A DNA stretch of 35,626 bases from CAZPGL01 sp964586175 (GCA_964586175.1 CAZPGL010000021.1:1-35626); one strand, 5' to 3'. Counted from the first letter of the stretch, positions 1-7,738 are shown. Program-made: numbers and translations. The notes: generated by a model not told the origin, from the letters alone.

Positions 1-60
1 GGCTTCTTCGCCGCTGGCTTCTTCGCCGCTGGCTTCTTCGCCGCGGGCTTCTTCGCCTGG
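1..60. repeat. 15-bp tandem repeat encoding AAKKP units
   Basis: Three near-identical 15-base units (GGCTTCTTCGCCGCT) run from position 1 to 45, followed by a diverged partial copy. On the minus strand each unit encodes AAKKP in the truncated reading frame. The array continues to the left edge, so the copy number is unknown. Such arrays are prone to slippage but stay in frame because the unit is a multiple of three. Confidence 0.85.
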
Positions 61-98
61 CTGGCCTTGGTCGCCGTGGTCGTCTTCTTCGTGGCCAT
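1..98 (-). CDS. N-terminus of a Lys/Ala/Pro-rich protein, possibly TraR/DksA-type zinc-finger protein (cut by window edge)
   Basis: Only about 32 N-terminal residues are in the window. They read MATKKTTTATKASQ and then a run of AAKKP pentapeptides. I chose the ATG at 98-96 because AGGAG lies 6 bases upstream; another in-frame ATG at 104-102 abuts that AGGAG and is less likely. In many actinobacteria the gene downstream of divIVA encodes a TraR/DksA-type C4 zinc-finger protein with a lysine-rich N-terminal tail, followed by lspA and an rluD-type gene. The position and the tail fit that, but the diagnostic zinc finger lies outside the window. A histone-H1-like or other basic-tailed protein is an alternative. 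Confidence 0.55.
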   Translation of the reverse strand, partial: MATKKTTTATKASQAKKPAAKKPAAKKPAAKK

Positions 99-263
99 CG
101 CCATCTCCTGTCACCCGAGGGTCGCTCCGGGCCCGCCGTCGCACCATCTCCGACGCACCCTGGTCGGGCCGCCGCTCATCGATACCGGCAATCCAGCGGA
201 TTCTGGACTGCGGCATGGTAGCGGCCACACCGGTCCGTCAGGCCGATGGGCCGAATCGACGCC

Positions 264-1100
264 TCAGCGCCGGCGGAACATGGACGACGGGGCGTCGTCT
301 TCAGCGAAGAACGTATCCATCGCCACCCCCTCATCGCCCACCGAGTCCCTCAGCTCCCCCAGCAACGGGTCGGATGCCGGGGTCGGCGCGGCCGCCTGTG
401 GCGCCTGCGTCTCGTCGGTCGGTTCCGGAGTCGACGGGGTCGGCGGGACAGCCTGCATCTCATCGGCCGGAGCCGGCGAGGTCGGCGGGACCGCCTGCGT
501 CTCGTCGACGGGGGCCGGTGCCGAAGCGGCGGGCTCGGGCGCCGGTTCCGGCGGTGGGGCGGTCTCGACCGCCGCCGGCATCGGGGGGACGGGGCGCTCC
601 GGGCGGCGGGGCAACCCGTTCACCAGGCTCTGCAGGTCGGTGAGGGCCGCCGACAACCGGGCCCGGTGGGCGTCCACGTGACGCTCCAGGATGGCGATGT
701 CGTCGTCCACGGCCTGGCGGTCGGCTTCCAGGGACGAGATCTCGGCCAGCAGCCGGCCACGGCCCTCGTCGATGGCCCGTCGCAACTCCTGCTCGCCGGC
801 CTGGCGCAGGCTGTCGGCATCGGCCTGAGCGGCATCGAGGATCCGGGCCGCCTCGGCGGTGGCGGCAGCGAGGGTTTCCTCGGCCTGCCCACGCGCCTCG
901 CGTGCGGGGCCCAACTCGGCCTGAAGTTGCGCTTCGGCCACGGTGGCCCGCTCGGTCGCCTTCCTGGCCGCCTCCCGCAGCGCGGTGATCTCCTCGGCTG
1001 CGCCGTCCAGCAGCTCGTCGACCTCGAGCGGGTCGTACCCGCGCATCTTCTGGCCGAACTGGGTGTCGTTCAGTGCGTCGAGGATGTCGCCGCCGTCCAT
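264..1100 (-). CDS. divIVA: DivIVA-like cell division/polar growth protein
   Basis: 278 aa. Residues 15-32 hold the DivIVA membrane-binding signature (FGQKMRGYDPLEVDELL), followed by a long charged helical region (about 35-160) expected to form a coiled coil. The C-terminal third is Pro/Ala-rich and disordered, with tandem ETQAVPPT-type repeats (about 198-235), and ends in a short acidic patch and MFRRR. In actinobacteria this family (Wag31) marks poles and septa and directs peptidoglycan synthesis. Its position after ftsZ, sepF and yggT is the usual one. There is no Shine-Dalgarno sequence; a TACGAT hexamer ends 7 bases before the ATG, so the mRNA may be leaderless. Family is confident; the exact role is inferred. 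Confidence 0.93.
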   Translation of the reverse strand: MDGGDILDALNDTQFGQKMRGYDPLEVDELLDGAAEEITALREAARKATERATVAEAQLQAELGPAREARGQAEETLAAATAEAARILDAAQADADSLRQAGEQELRRAIDEGRGRLLAEISSLEADRQAVDDDIAILERHVDAHRARLSAALTDLQSLVNGLPRRPERPVPPMPAAVETAPPPEPAPEPAASAPAPVDETQAVPPTSPAPADEMQAVPPTPSTPEPTDETQAPQAAAPTPASDPLLGELRDSVGDEGVAMDTFFAEDDAPSSMFRRR

Positions 1101-1107
1101 ACAGCGG

Positions 1108-1113
1108 ATCGTA
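1108..1113 (-). promoter_or_regulatory. candidate -10 element for leaderless divIVA transcript
   Basis: TACGAT (TANNNT type) on the minus strand, separated by 7 bases from the divIVA ATG at 1100. No convincing -35 hexamer is visible at 16-18 bases upstream. The spacing fits a transcript starting at the A of the start codon, and there is no Shine-Dalgarno sequence. Confidence 0.4.
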
Positions 1114-1161
1114 TCTCCATCACCGCCGCCGACACGCGCACCCGCCCCGGGACGGGCTACT

Positions 1162-1422
1162 TCAGATCGCGCACACCAGACCGCGTACGAACATGATCGC
1201 GAAAACCGCGACGATGGGTGAGAGGTCCAGCCCGACGTGGCCCACGCGGAGCGGTGGCAGGATCCGTCGGAGCGGCCGGAGCACCGGATCGGTGAGGACG
1301 TAGAGGAACCCGGCGAACGTGGCCCCCGCGCCGTCGGGTCCGATCGGGAACCAGCTCAACACGACCCGCACGAACAGGATCAGCAGGTAGATCTGCAGGA
1401 GGGAACACAGGAGTTCGGCCAT
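1162..1422 (-). CDS. YggT family membrane protein
   Basis: 86 aa, the usual length for one YggT domain in actinobacteria. Hydrophobic segments lie at about residues 5-22 (LLCSLLQIYLLILFVRVVLSWF) and 65-85, and between them sits the family-typical DPVLRPLRRILPP. It lies between sepF and divIVA, the conserved position in Gram-positive dcw clusters. The molecular function is not established; roles in membrane organisation at division or in osmotic tolerance have been suggested for relatives. No clear ribosome binding site precedes the ATG, and the 56-base gap from sepF allows co-transcription. Confidence 0.9.
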   Translation of the reverse strand: MAELLCSLLQIYLLILFVRVVLSWFPIGPDGAGATFAGFLYVLTDPVLRPLRRILPPLRVGHVGLDLSPIVAVFAIMFVRGLVCAI

Positions 1423-1478
1423 CAGGGTCGGCTCTCAGACGTGGCGGGCGACTCGGGGACCTGAACGGCGTCGCACGC

Positions 1479-1985
1479 CTAGTCGCCGGTGTCGCCCTGC
1501 TCGAGGCGCCGGCGGTCCTCGACGGAGACCTCGACGTCGGTCGGCGTCAACAGGTACACCTGATTGGCGACCTTCTCCATCTCGCCACCCAGCCCGTAGC
1601 AGAGGCCGCTGGCGAAGTCGATGATGCGGCGGGACAGGTCGCTCTCGACGCCCTGCAGGTTCACGATGACCGGTTGTTCGGCGATGAAGCGGTCGGCCAG
1701 TTCCTGGGCGTCGTTGAACGACACCGGAGCCACGGTGTGGGGCTTGGAGGCCACGGCTGGCTGGATGGCCCGGACCGTGCCCGTGGGTTCGGGCGGCACC
1801 GTGCGCACATGGGAACGGCCGTCGGGCACCATGTGGAGCTGGCGCTGGTCGGCATCGGCAGCGGCGCGAGCCTCCGCGAACTGCCCGGAGGACAGCGGAC
1901 CCCGACCGGGTGCAGGGGCGTCGGCGTACTCCTCGTAGGCCTCGTCGGGACCAAGTCCCAGATACAGCATCAACTTCTTCATCAT
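1479..1985 (-). CDS. sepF: SepF, FtsZ membrane anchor / Z-ring assembly protein
   Basis: 168 aa. The N-terminus MMKKLMLYLGLG is the short amphipathic membrane-binding helix typical of SepF. An acidic, Pro-rich linker follows (about 12-80), then the SepF core domain (about 83-160) with FNDAQELADRF, VIVNLQGVESDLSRRIIDFASGL and a final beta strand VYLLTPTDVEV. SepF binds the FtsZ C-terminal tail and tethers the Z ring to the membrane, replacing FtsA, which is not found here. A TACCAT hexamer ends 7 bases before the first of two tandem ATG codons and no Shine-Dalgarno sequence is present, so the gene may have its own leaderless promoter. Confidence 0.96.
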   Translation of the reverse strand: MMKKLMLYLGLGPDEAYEEYADAPAPGRGPLSSGQFAEARAAADADQRQLHMVPDGRSHVRTVPPEPTGTVRAIQPAVASKPHTVAPVSFNDAQELADRFIAEQPVIVNLQGVESDLSRRIIDFASGLCYGLGGEMEKVANQVYLLTPTDVEVSVEDRRRLEQGDTGD

Positions 1986-1992
1986 CAGACGG

Positions 1993-1998
1993 ATGGTA
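1993..1998 (-). promoter_or_regulatory. candidate -10 element for leaderless sepF transcript
   Basis: TACCAT on the minus strand, 7 bases before the sepF ATG at 1985, inside the 48-base yggS-sepF gap. The -35 is poorly defined: a TTGAGG at 2017-2012 is only 13 bases away. Confidence 0.35.
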
Positions 1999-2033
1999 CC
2001 GGCCCCGCCCCCCTCAACGGGGGCATGCCCACC

Positions 2034-2696
2034 TCAGCGGGTCGGCCGATCACCGAAGATGGCCCGGCCGACGCGGACCATGGTCGAACCGCAGTCGACG
2101 GCGACCTCCAGATCGTCGGTCATCCCCATCGACCGCTCGGGGAGGCCGAGCCGGTCGGCCAGGCCGACCGTCGTCTCGAACGCCCGACGGGTGGCGTCCA
2201 CGTCGCCGGCCACCCCGACGCTCATCAGGCCTCGCACCGCGAGTCCCGCTTCGCCGGCCTGGGTCACGAGCCCCTCGACGGCTGCCGGGGAGCACCCGTG
2301 TTTACCGGCCGACCCCGCGGGATCGACCTGGATCAGGATGGCGGCACCGGGTGCCCGGGCGGCCAGCTCGACGACCAATTCGGGGCGGTCGACGGTCTGC
2401 CACAACGCCACTCGGCCGGCCAGCCGTCGGACCTTGTTGCGCTGCACCGCCCCGAGCAGATGCCACGCCAGATCCCCGCCGACCCCGGCGGCCTGCTTGG
2501 CCAGCAGTTCCTGGGCATAGTTCTCCCCGACCGCGGTCAACCCGGCGTCCGCCGCGGCGGCGACGGCGGTCGGCGGGAAGCCCTTGGTCACGGCCAGCAG
2601 CCGGGTCCGGCCTCCGCTCCGGTGGTGCAACTCGGCTTCGAGGCGGGCGACCCGGTCGGCGACGGCGCTCGGATCGACCAGAGGTACGTCGCTCAT
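2034..2696 (-). CDS. yggS: YggS/PLPBP family pyridoxal phosphate homeostasis protein
   Basis: 220 aa. A single PLP-binding TIM-barrel domain: the PLP lysine is K38 in AVTKG, followed by VGENYAQE, WHLLGAVQRNK and the C-terminal phosphate-binding region SMGMTDDLEVAV with GSTMVRVGRAIFG. The family binds PLP without known catalysis and buffers PLP and amino-acid pools. The start was set at the ATG 2696-2694 because it overlaps the pgeF stop codon as ATGA and starts the conserved domain; the frame is open further upstream but that stretch is the pgeF coding region. Its place between pgeF and sepF is standard in Gram-positive dcw clusters. Confidence 0.95.
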   Translation of the reverse strand: MSDVPLVDPSAVADRVARLEAELHHRSGGRTRLLAVTKGFPPTAVAAAADAGLTAVGENYAQELLAKQAAGVGGDLAWHLLGAVQRNKVRRLAGRVALWQTVDRPELVVELAARAPGAAILIQVDPAGSAGKHGCSPAAVEGLVTQAGEAGLAVRGLMSVGVAGDVDATRRAFETTVGLADRLGLPERSMGMTDDLEVAVDCGSTMVRVGRAIFGDRPTR

Positions 2697-3427
2697 GATC
2701 GCCCAGGCCGGCCGCCGGGTGGAGGGTCGTCGGGTTCCATCCACGTGATGAGGGCCTGCCGGCACGATGTCCCGTCGGCCCGATGGGACCAGTGTCGTCC
2801 ATCGCACGACGTGCAGGTCGGATCGGTGTCGAAGATGTCGATGCCGGCAGCCACGAGGATGTCGGTGGCCACGGCCCGGAGATCCAGAGCCGGCCGCCCG
2901 TCCTTGGTCGTGGCCCCCACCTCGTCACCGTGGCGGGCCGTGAACCACCCGAGGTCGGCTTCGCCGAACTCGTAGCAGCAGGGGCCGATACAGGTACCGA
3001 TGACCGCTCCCATCGTCCCGGGGACCCGGCGTCGCAGGTGCTGTGCCGCCGTCTCAACCACCCCGGCCCGGAGGCCCCGCCATCCGGCGTGCACTGCGGC
3101 AACTCCACCACCGTCGGCAATGAGCGCTATCGGGACACAGTCGGCGACCCGCACGGCGAGGACGCAGTCGGGTCGGGTGGTCATCGCGGCGTCGGCTTCG
3201 CTTCCGGACCACTCCCCCGGTCGGGTCACCTCGACCACGTCGGCCCCGTGGACCTGATGCAGGAACGTCCAGCGTCCGCCGGCCAGGGTGGCTCGGCGGA
3301 CGCCCATCCGTCGGAGGGTTGCGTCGTCCGGGCCACCGACGGCCAGGTCGCCGTCGGTGGCCTCGGTCATGACGACCCGGGCCAGATGGCCGGACGACAG
3401 CAGTCGCCGGGCCAGCTCCCGGGCCAT
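2693..3427 (-). CDS. pgeF: PgeF/YfiH family (multicopper-oxidase-like fold) purine nucleoside phosphorylase / peptidoglycan editing factor
   Basis: 244 aa, normal family length. The zinc-binding and catalytic residues of the family are visible: HQVHG (57-61), ADCVPI with C97, and HAGWRG with H113, plus the IGPCCYE segment near 165. Relatives act as purine nucleoside phosphorylase/adenosine deaminase (LACC1 fold); in E. coli YfiH has been linked to removal of wrongly incorporated residues in cell wall precursors. The start lies 5 bases after the ftsZ stop with AGGGG just upstream, so it is co-transcribed and probably translationally coupled to ftsZ. Its stop overlaps the yggS start. Confidence 0.92.
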   Translation of the reverse strand: MARELARRLLSSGHLARVVMTEATDGDLAVGGPDDATLRRMGVRRATLAGGRWTFLHQVHGADVVEVTRPGEWSGSEADAAMTTRPDCVLAVRVADCVPIALIADGGGVAAVHAGWRGLRAGVVETAAQHLRRRVPGTMGAVIGTCIGPCCYEFGEADLGWFTARHGDEVGATTKDGRPALDLRAVATDILVAAGIDIFDTDPTCTSCDGRHWSHRADGTSCRQALITWMEPDDPPPGGRPGRS

Positions 3428-3432
3428 GGCCC

Positions 3433-4506
3433 CTACTTGAGGAAGCTGGGAACGTCGAGCCCGTCGTCGGCGTCGTCCGCGGTGTCGGCGAAGACGTCGG
3501 CGATCGGTGAACTCGGCGTGGAGGTCGTCCGGGCGCCGGCAGCGGGACGGTCGCCGTCCCAGCGGTCGAAGCCGGCGGCGATCACCGTGACCCGGACGTC
3601 GTTCTCCATCTCGTCGTCCACGACGGTGCCGAAGATGATGTTGGCGTCGGGGTGGGCGACGCCGTGGATCACCTCGGCGGCCTCGTTCACCTCGAACAGC
3701 CCCAGGTCGCTCGGGCCGGAGATGTTCAACAGGATGCCGCGGGCACCCTCGATGGACGCCTCAAGCAGCGGGCTGGAGATGGCGTTGCGGGCCGCGTTGA
3801 GCGCCCGGCTCTCGCCGGTCGCCTGGCCGACGCCCATGAGGGCCGAACCGGCGTCCTGCATCACCATCTTCACGTCGGCGAAGTCGGTGTTGATGAGCCC
3901 CGGGGTGGTGATCAGGGTGGTGATGCCCTGGACGCCCTGGAGCAGGACCTCGTCGGCCATCTCGAAAGCGTTGAGCAGCGCCGTCTTGTCGCTGGAGACG
4001 GTGAGCAGCCGGTCGTTCGGAATGACGATCTGGGTGTCGACCTTCTCCTTGAGCTGGACGATGCCGTTCTCGGCCTGGACGGCACGGCGTCGGCCCTCGA
4101 AGCCGAACGGACGGGTCACCACGGCGATGGTGAGGGCACCGACCGACTTGGCGACCTCGGCGATGACCGGTGCGGCTCCGGTTCCGGTGCCGCCGCCTTC
4201 GCCAGCGGTGATGAACACCATGTCGGCGCCGTCGATGGCCTCTTCGATCTCGGCGCGATGGTCCTCGGCGGCCTGACGTCCCACCTCGGGGTCACTGCCG
4301 GCGCCGAGACCACGGGTCAACTCGCGTCCGATGTCCAGCTTGACGTCGGCGTCGCTCATCAGCAGCGCCTGGGCGTCGGTGTTGACGGCGATGAACTCGA
4401 CGCCGCGCAAACCGGCGTCGATCATGCGGTTCACGGCGTTGACGCCACCACCGCCGACGCCGACGACCTTGATCACCGCCAGATAGTTCTGCGGGTTACC
4501 AACCAT
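3433..4506 (-). CDS. ftsZ: Cell division GTPase FtsZ
   Basis: 357 aa from the ATG at 4506, which is preceded by AGGAAG and GGAGG runs and begins MVGNPQNYLAVIKVVGVGG as in other actinobacterial FtsZ proteins. The tubulin signature GGGTGTG is at 104-110. The GTPase and C-terminal domains are complete, followed by a short variable linker (about 315-345) and the conserved tail DVPSFLK that binds SepF, FtsW and similar partners. The frame stays open upstream to a TTG at 4569, but that stretch is not FtsZ-like. The gene has its own promoter in the 166-base gap after ftsQ. Confidence 0.98.
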   Translation of the reverse strand: MVGNPQNYLAVIKVVGVGGGGVNAVNRMIDAGLRGVEFIAVNTDAQALLMSDADVKLDIGRELTRGLGAGSDPEVGRQAAEDHRAEIEEAIDGADMVFITAGEGGGTGTGAAPVIAEVAKSVGALTIAVVTRPFGFEGRRRAVQAENGIVQLKEKVDTQIVIPNDRLLTVSSDKTALLNAFEMADEVLLQGVQGITTLITTPGLINTDFADVKMVMQDAGSALMGVGQATGESRALNAARNAISSPLLEASIEGARGILLNISGPSDLGLFEVNEAAEVIHGVAHPDANIIFGTVVDDEMENDVRVTVIAAGFDRWDGDRPAAGARTTSTPSSPIADVFADTADDADDGLDVPSFLK

Positions 4507-4533
4507 GGGTTCTTCCTCACTCCTCCCCTGCCC

Positions 4534-4558
4534 AACCCTCAGGTTGAGGTTCAGGGTT
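4534..4558 (-). promoter_or_regulatory. stem-loop in the ftsZ leader
   Basis: Arms AACCCT (4534-4539) and AGGGTT (4553-4558) enclose a nested CCTCA-GGT-TGAGG hairpin (4537-4549), using the plus-strand letters. GAGGTT at 4546-4551 can alternatively pair with AACCTC at 4568-4573, so two mutually exclusive folds are possible in the leader. The element sits about 30-50 bases before the ftsZ ATG. Confidence 0.4.
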
Positions 4559-4587
4559 TTGACGTTCAACCTCTCCTTGTAGTTGAA

Positions 4588-4617
4588 AGACTACGTGGAG
4601 TAGTTGCCCAACGTCAA
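4588..4617 (-). promoter_or_regulatory. candidate ftsZ promoter
   Basis: On the minus strand TTGACG (4617-4612) and TAGTCT (4593-4588) are separated by 18 bases, close to the housekeeping sigma consensus. Transcription would start near 4581 and give a leader of about 75 bases. It lies in the only sizeable gap between ftsQ and ftsZ, where other actinobacteria also carry ftsZ promoters. Confidence 0.6.
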
Positions 4618-4672
4618 CCCGTGGTGGAAAAGACCTGATTTCCCAATGACCAGCGTGGACGTGGCGGTCGTG

Positions 4673-5416
4673 TCAGCAGTCGCCCTGGGTGCGCAGCAGG
4701 ACTGGATTCTCGTGGATCGACACGTCAATGACCTCAAGACAGGACAGCTCCACCCGGGTGAGCACGGTCGCCAGGGACCGCATCTCGTCCCGATAGTCGG
4801 ACCCGATGCCCAACTCGGCGATCACCCCGCCGACCAACTCAGCCCGGACGCCGTCCCCGGTGGGCGACAGAGCGGTGATCCAGGCCCCCAGGTCCGGGGT
4901 GATCTCCTCGGCCGCCCGAAGGAGCGGGGTGATGCCATGGACCTGGGTGCCCGGTCCCGCGATGGCATCGACCCTGATCGTCGGCAGTGTCGACGCCCCC
5001 AGGCTGGTGGCCTCCAGCACCGTACCCGTGCGGTCGAGCAGGGCCCGGTCGCCGGTCGGCCCGACGGCCACGACGACCGCTCTGCGCTCGCTGACCGTGA
5101 TCCGGACCGTCCCCGGCCACACCCGGTCGACCAGGACCTCGCGGACCCAGGGCAGCGCCGACACCCGGGCATCGACGACCTCGGTGTCCACATCCACCAT
5201 GGGGTCACCCAGGCTGACGCCCGCCGCTGCGAGGACCTCGCCAACCGTGACCCGTCCACCCTCGACCTCGACCTCGACGGCATCGACGTCGAGCAGCGCC
5301 GACCGGGTCGCCGCGTACGCCCCGACGCCGAGTACCACCAGGATCAGCAGTGCCGACAACCAGCGAAGGGCCCTCCGGCGTCCACCGGGTTCCGACTCCG
5401 TCGCGTCGTCGTTCAC
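4673..5416 (-). CDS. ftsQ: Divisome protein FtsQ (POTRA domain)
   Basis: 247 aa from a GTG start at 5416 that overlaps the murB stop as GTGA. Topology is that of FtsQ/DivIB: a short basic cytoplasmic segment (SEPGGRRRALRW), one membrane span (about 20-38), then a POTRA domain (LLDVDAVEVEVEGGRVTVGEV..., about 40-112) and the FtsQ beta domain to the end. FtsQ links early divisome components to FtsL, FtsB and the FtsWI synthase outside the membrane. Sequence conservation in this family is low, so the call rests on topology, POTRA-like pattern and its place between murB and ftsZ. Confidence 0.93.
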   Translation of the reverse strand: MNDDATESEPGGRRRALRWLSALLILVVLGVGAYAATRSALLDVDAVEVEVEGGRVTVGEVLAAAGVSLGDPMVDVDTEVVDARVSALPWVREVLVDRVWPGTVRITVSERRAVVVAVGPTGDRALLDRTGTVLEATSLGASTLPTIRVDAIAGPGTQVHGITPLLRAAEEITPDLGAWITALSPTGDGVRAELVGGVIAELGIGSDYRDEMRSLATVLTRVELSCLEVIDVSIHENPVLLRTQGDC

Positions 5417-6348
5417 GAGGCAGGATCCGGGAAGCCGGCCATGACCGTTTCGGCCACCAACTCGACCCCGTAGGCAACGGCCACCAGGCGGCGTACCTCC
5501 AACATGAGGGAGCGGACATCGTCCGCCGACCCACCGGGGTCGGCCTGGATGAAGTTGGCGTGCTTGGTGGAGACCTCCGCGGTACCCAGTCGGAGACCCT
5601 TCAGCCCTGCGGCCTCGATGAGACGGCCCGCCGAATCCCCAGGAGGGTTCGTGAACACCGAGCCGGCGTTGGGGCCGCCGGGCTGGTTGTCGCGCCGCCA
5701 CCGCACGATCTCGGCCATCGCCGCTTCGCCATCGGCCTCGGCCCCCGGCGCCAGTCGCAGCCGGGCCGCAACCACGACCTGATGTGGGGTGATGGCCGAA
5801 CGCCGGTACCCGAACGCCAGTTCCTCCAGGGTCATCGGGCGGTCCCGGCCGGTGGCCAGATCGACGGTGTCGACGCCATACAAGACCGCCGCCATGTCGG
5901 CGCCATGCCCTCCGGCGTTCATGCGTACCGCGCCTCCCACCGAACCCGGCACCCCGACCGCCCACTCGAATCCGGTCAACCCCGCCCGTACCGATCGCCG
6001 GGCGACCACCGGCAGGCTGGCTGCTCCCCCGGCCTCCACCGTCGTGCCGTCGATGGTCACCTCCTCGAACGCCGGACCCAGCTGGATGGCCACGCCGTCG
6101 AACCCCTGGTCGGCCACCAGCAGGTTGGAGCCCCGCCCGACGACCAGGACCGGGACGCCCGTGCCTCCCACCGCCCCGGCCACCAGCTGCAGTTCGGAGC
6201 GATCGACCGGATGCAGGAACAAGGCCGCCGGCCCTCCCACCCGGTAGGTGGTGAGCCCTCCCACCGGGTGGTTCCGCCGGCAGCCGTCGGCCAGCCCGAG
6301 ACCGTCCAACGCCTCGCCGAGGCGATCGGCGTCCCCACCACCCGACAC
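5413..6348 (-). CDS. murB: UDP-N-acetylmuramate dehydrogenase MurB
   Basis: 311 aa. Reduces UDP-GlcNAc-enolpyruvate to UDP-MurNAc with NADPH and FAD. FAD-binding motifs GRGSNLLV (71-78) and GVPGSVGGAVRMNAG (132-146) are present, with the catalytic serine in NAGSVFTNP (about 230) and KHANFI near 263. I chose the GTG at 6348 because GGAGG lies 6 bases upstream and it starts one base after the murC stop; an ATG at 6378 would overlap murC by 29 bases. Its stop overlaps the ftsQ start. Confidence 0.96.
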   Translation of the reverse strand: MSGGGDADRLGEALDGLGLADGCRRNHPVGGLTTYRVGGPAALFLHPVDRSELQLVAGAVGGTGVPVLVVGRGSNLLVADQGFDGVAIQLGPAFEEVTIDGTTVEAGGAASLPVVARRSVRAGLTGFEWAVGVPGSVGGAVRMNAGGHGADMAAVLYGVDTVDLATGRDRPMTLEELAFGYRRSAITPHQVVVAARLRLAPGAEADGEAAMAEIVRWRRDNQPGGPNAGSVFTNPPGDSAGRLIEAAGLKGLRLGTAEVSTKHANFIQADPGGSADDVRSLMLEVRRLVAVAYGVELVAETVMAGFPDPAS

Positions 6349-6349
6349 G

Positions 6350-7738
6350 TCAGGCCTCCAACCTCGCCTTGACCTCATCGGGGACCCCAGTGAGGTCGCC
6401 GGCCCCCATGGTCAGGCAGCAGTCACCGGGCTGCAGGGTGGCGGCCAGCTCGTCGACCAGCGCCTCCCGGCGCGGGATGTACCGGATCGCCTGGCCGGAA
6501 TCGGCAGCGCGGACGGCGTCGACGATGAGCTGGCCGGACACCCCGGCCCGCGGTGCCTCGCCTGACGGGTAGACGTCGGTGACGATCAACAGGTCCGCGC
6601 CGGCGAACGCCTCGCCGAACGAACGCCAGAGGGCCTCGGTCCGGCTGTACCGGTGGGGTTGGAAGACGGCCACCAGCCGGTTCCAGTCGCCGCACCGGGC
6701 GGCATCGATGGTGACGGCCACCTCGGTCGGCAGGTGGGCGTAGTCGTCGACGAAGGTCACGCCCCCCGCCCGGCCGCGGTGTTCGAATCGGCGGGCCACC
6801 CCGCCGAACCGGCTCAGCGCCCCGGTCACGGAGGCCGCGTCGGCTCCGACGTTGAGGGCCAGCACGGCGGCGGTCGCTGCGTTCCGGGCGTTGTGGATGC
6901 CCGGCACCGGGAGGTCGATCGGGACCACGACATCCGCTGGACCGAACAGTTCGAACGACACCCCCGACCACGACTGGTCGAGTCCGGTGAGACGCCAAGT
7001 GGCCTCCGGGGCCAGACCGACCCCGACGGCCCCGGTGGCCCCAGCCAGAGCGGCCCCTTCAACGTCATCGACGCCGACCACCACCGGGCCGGCAGTGTCG
7101 TCGACGAACCGGACGAAGGCCTCCCGCAGGGCGTCGAAGCCACCGTGGTGCTCCAGATGGTCGGGCTCGACGTTGGTCACCCCGGCGAATCGCCGCGGTA
7201 GCTCCAGGAACGAACCGTCGCTTTCGTCCCCCTCGACGACGAACAGTTCCCCGTCATCCCAGGCGGCACCGGTGCCGACCTCGTTGACGTCGCCACCGAT
7301 GATGAACGACGGCCGAAGCCCGGCCTCACGCAGGATCAGGGCCAGCATGGACGATGTCGTGGTCTTCCCGTGGGTTCCCGTGACAACGATCGTCTGACGC
7401 TGCGCACAGATGGCGGCCAGCGACACGGCCCGGCTCACGACCGGAATGCTGGCGGCCTCGGCAGCGCGACACTCGACGTTGTGGTCGGGCACCGCCGTCG
7501 AGCGGGTGACGATCTCGGCAGCGCCCACGTTGTCCGCGTGGTGGCCGACGGTGACCCCGACGCCAATCGCGGCCAGCCGCTCCAGGCCCGCCGACGGTTT
7601 CAGGTCGGATCCGGTGACCGTGTGTCCCATGCTGACCAGCACTTCAGCGATGGCGCTCATCCCTGCGCCACCGACTCCGATCACATGGACCCGTCGGGGC
7701 GCTGACAGGTCGACGGCTGGCGTCGGCTGCTCACCCAC
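6350..7738 (-). CDS. murC: UDP-N-acetylmuramate--L-alanine ligase MurC
   Basis: 462 aa from GTG at 7738. The nucleotide-binding motif VIGVGGAGMSAIA is near residue 20, the Mur ligase P-loop GTHGKTT at about 121-127, and the central and C-terminal Mur ligase domains are complete (VEGDESDGSF, DDYAHLPTEV). It adds L-Ala to UDP-MurNAc. The GTG has a GGGGGA run 8 bases upstream and overlaps murG by 8 bases; an alternative ATG at 7771 has no ribosome binding site and overlaps murG by 41 bases. Start choice is moderately sure; identity is sure. Confidence 0.96.
   Translation of the reverse strand: MGEQPTPAVDLSAPRRVHVIGVGGAGMSAIAEVLVSMGHTVTGSDLKPSAGLERLAAIGVGVTVGHHADNVGAAEIVTRSTAVPDHNVECRAAEAASIPVVSRAVSLAAICAQRQTIVVTGTHGKTTTSSMLALILREAGLRPSFIIGGDVNEVGTGAAWDDGELFVVEGDESDGSFLELPRRFAGVTNVEPDHLEHHGGFDALREAFVRFVDDTAGPVVVGVDDVEGAALAGATGAVGVGLAPEATWRLTGLDQSWSGVSFELFGPADVVVPIDLPVPGIHNARNAATAAVLALNVGADAASVTGALSRFGGVARRFEHRGRAGGVTFVDDYAHLPTEVAVTIDAARCGDWNRLVAVFQPHRYSRTEALWRSFGEAFAGADLLIVTDVYPSGEAPRAGVSGQLIVDAVRAADSGQAIRYIPRREALVDELAATLQPGDCCLTMGAGDLTGVPDEVKARLEA

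Noticed and set aside
1..60. CRISPR-like repeat array
   Set aside because: Units are contiguous 15-mers without spacers and encode AAKKP in frame.
1674..2975. 433-codon plus-strand open frame opposite sepF, yggS and pgeF
   Set aside because: Low-complexity Gly/Arg/His-rich composition typical of antisense frames in high-GC DNA; the opposite strand has well conserved genes throughout.
4507..4569. N-terminal extension of FtsZ from a TTG at 4569 with AGGAG-like sequence upstream
   Set aside because: The added residues (NVKTLNLNLRVGQG...) are not FtsZ-like, overlap the leader hairpin, and the ATG at 4506 has its own ribosome binding site and the conserved N-terminus.
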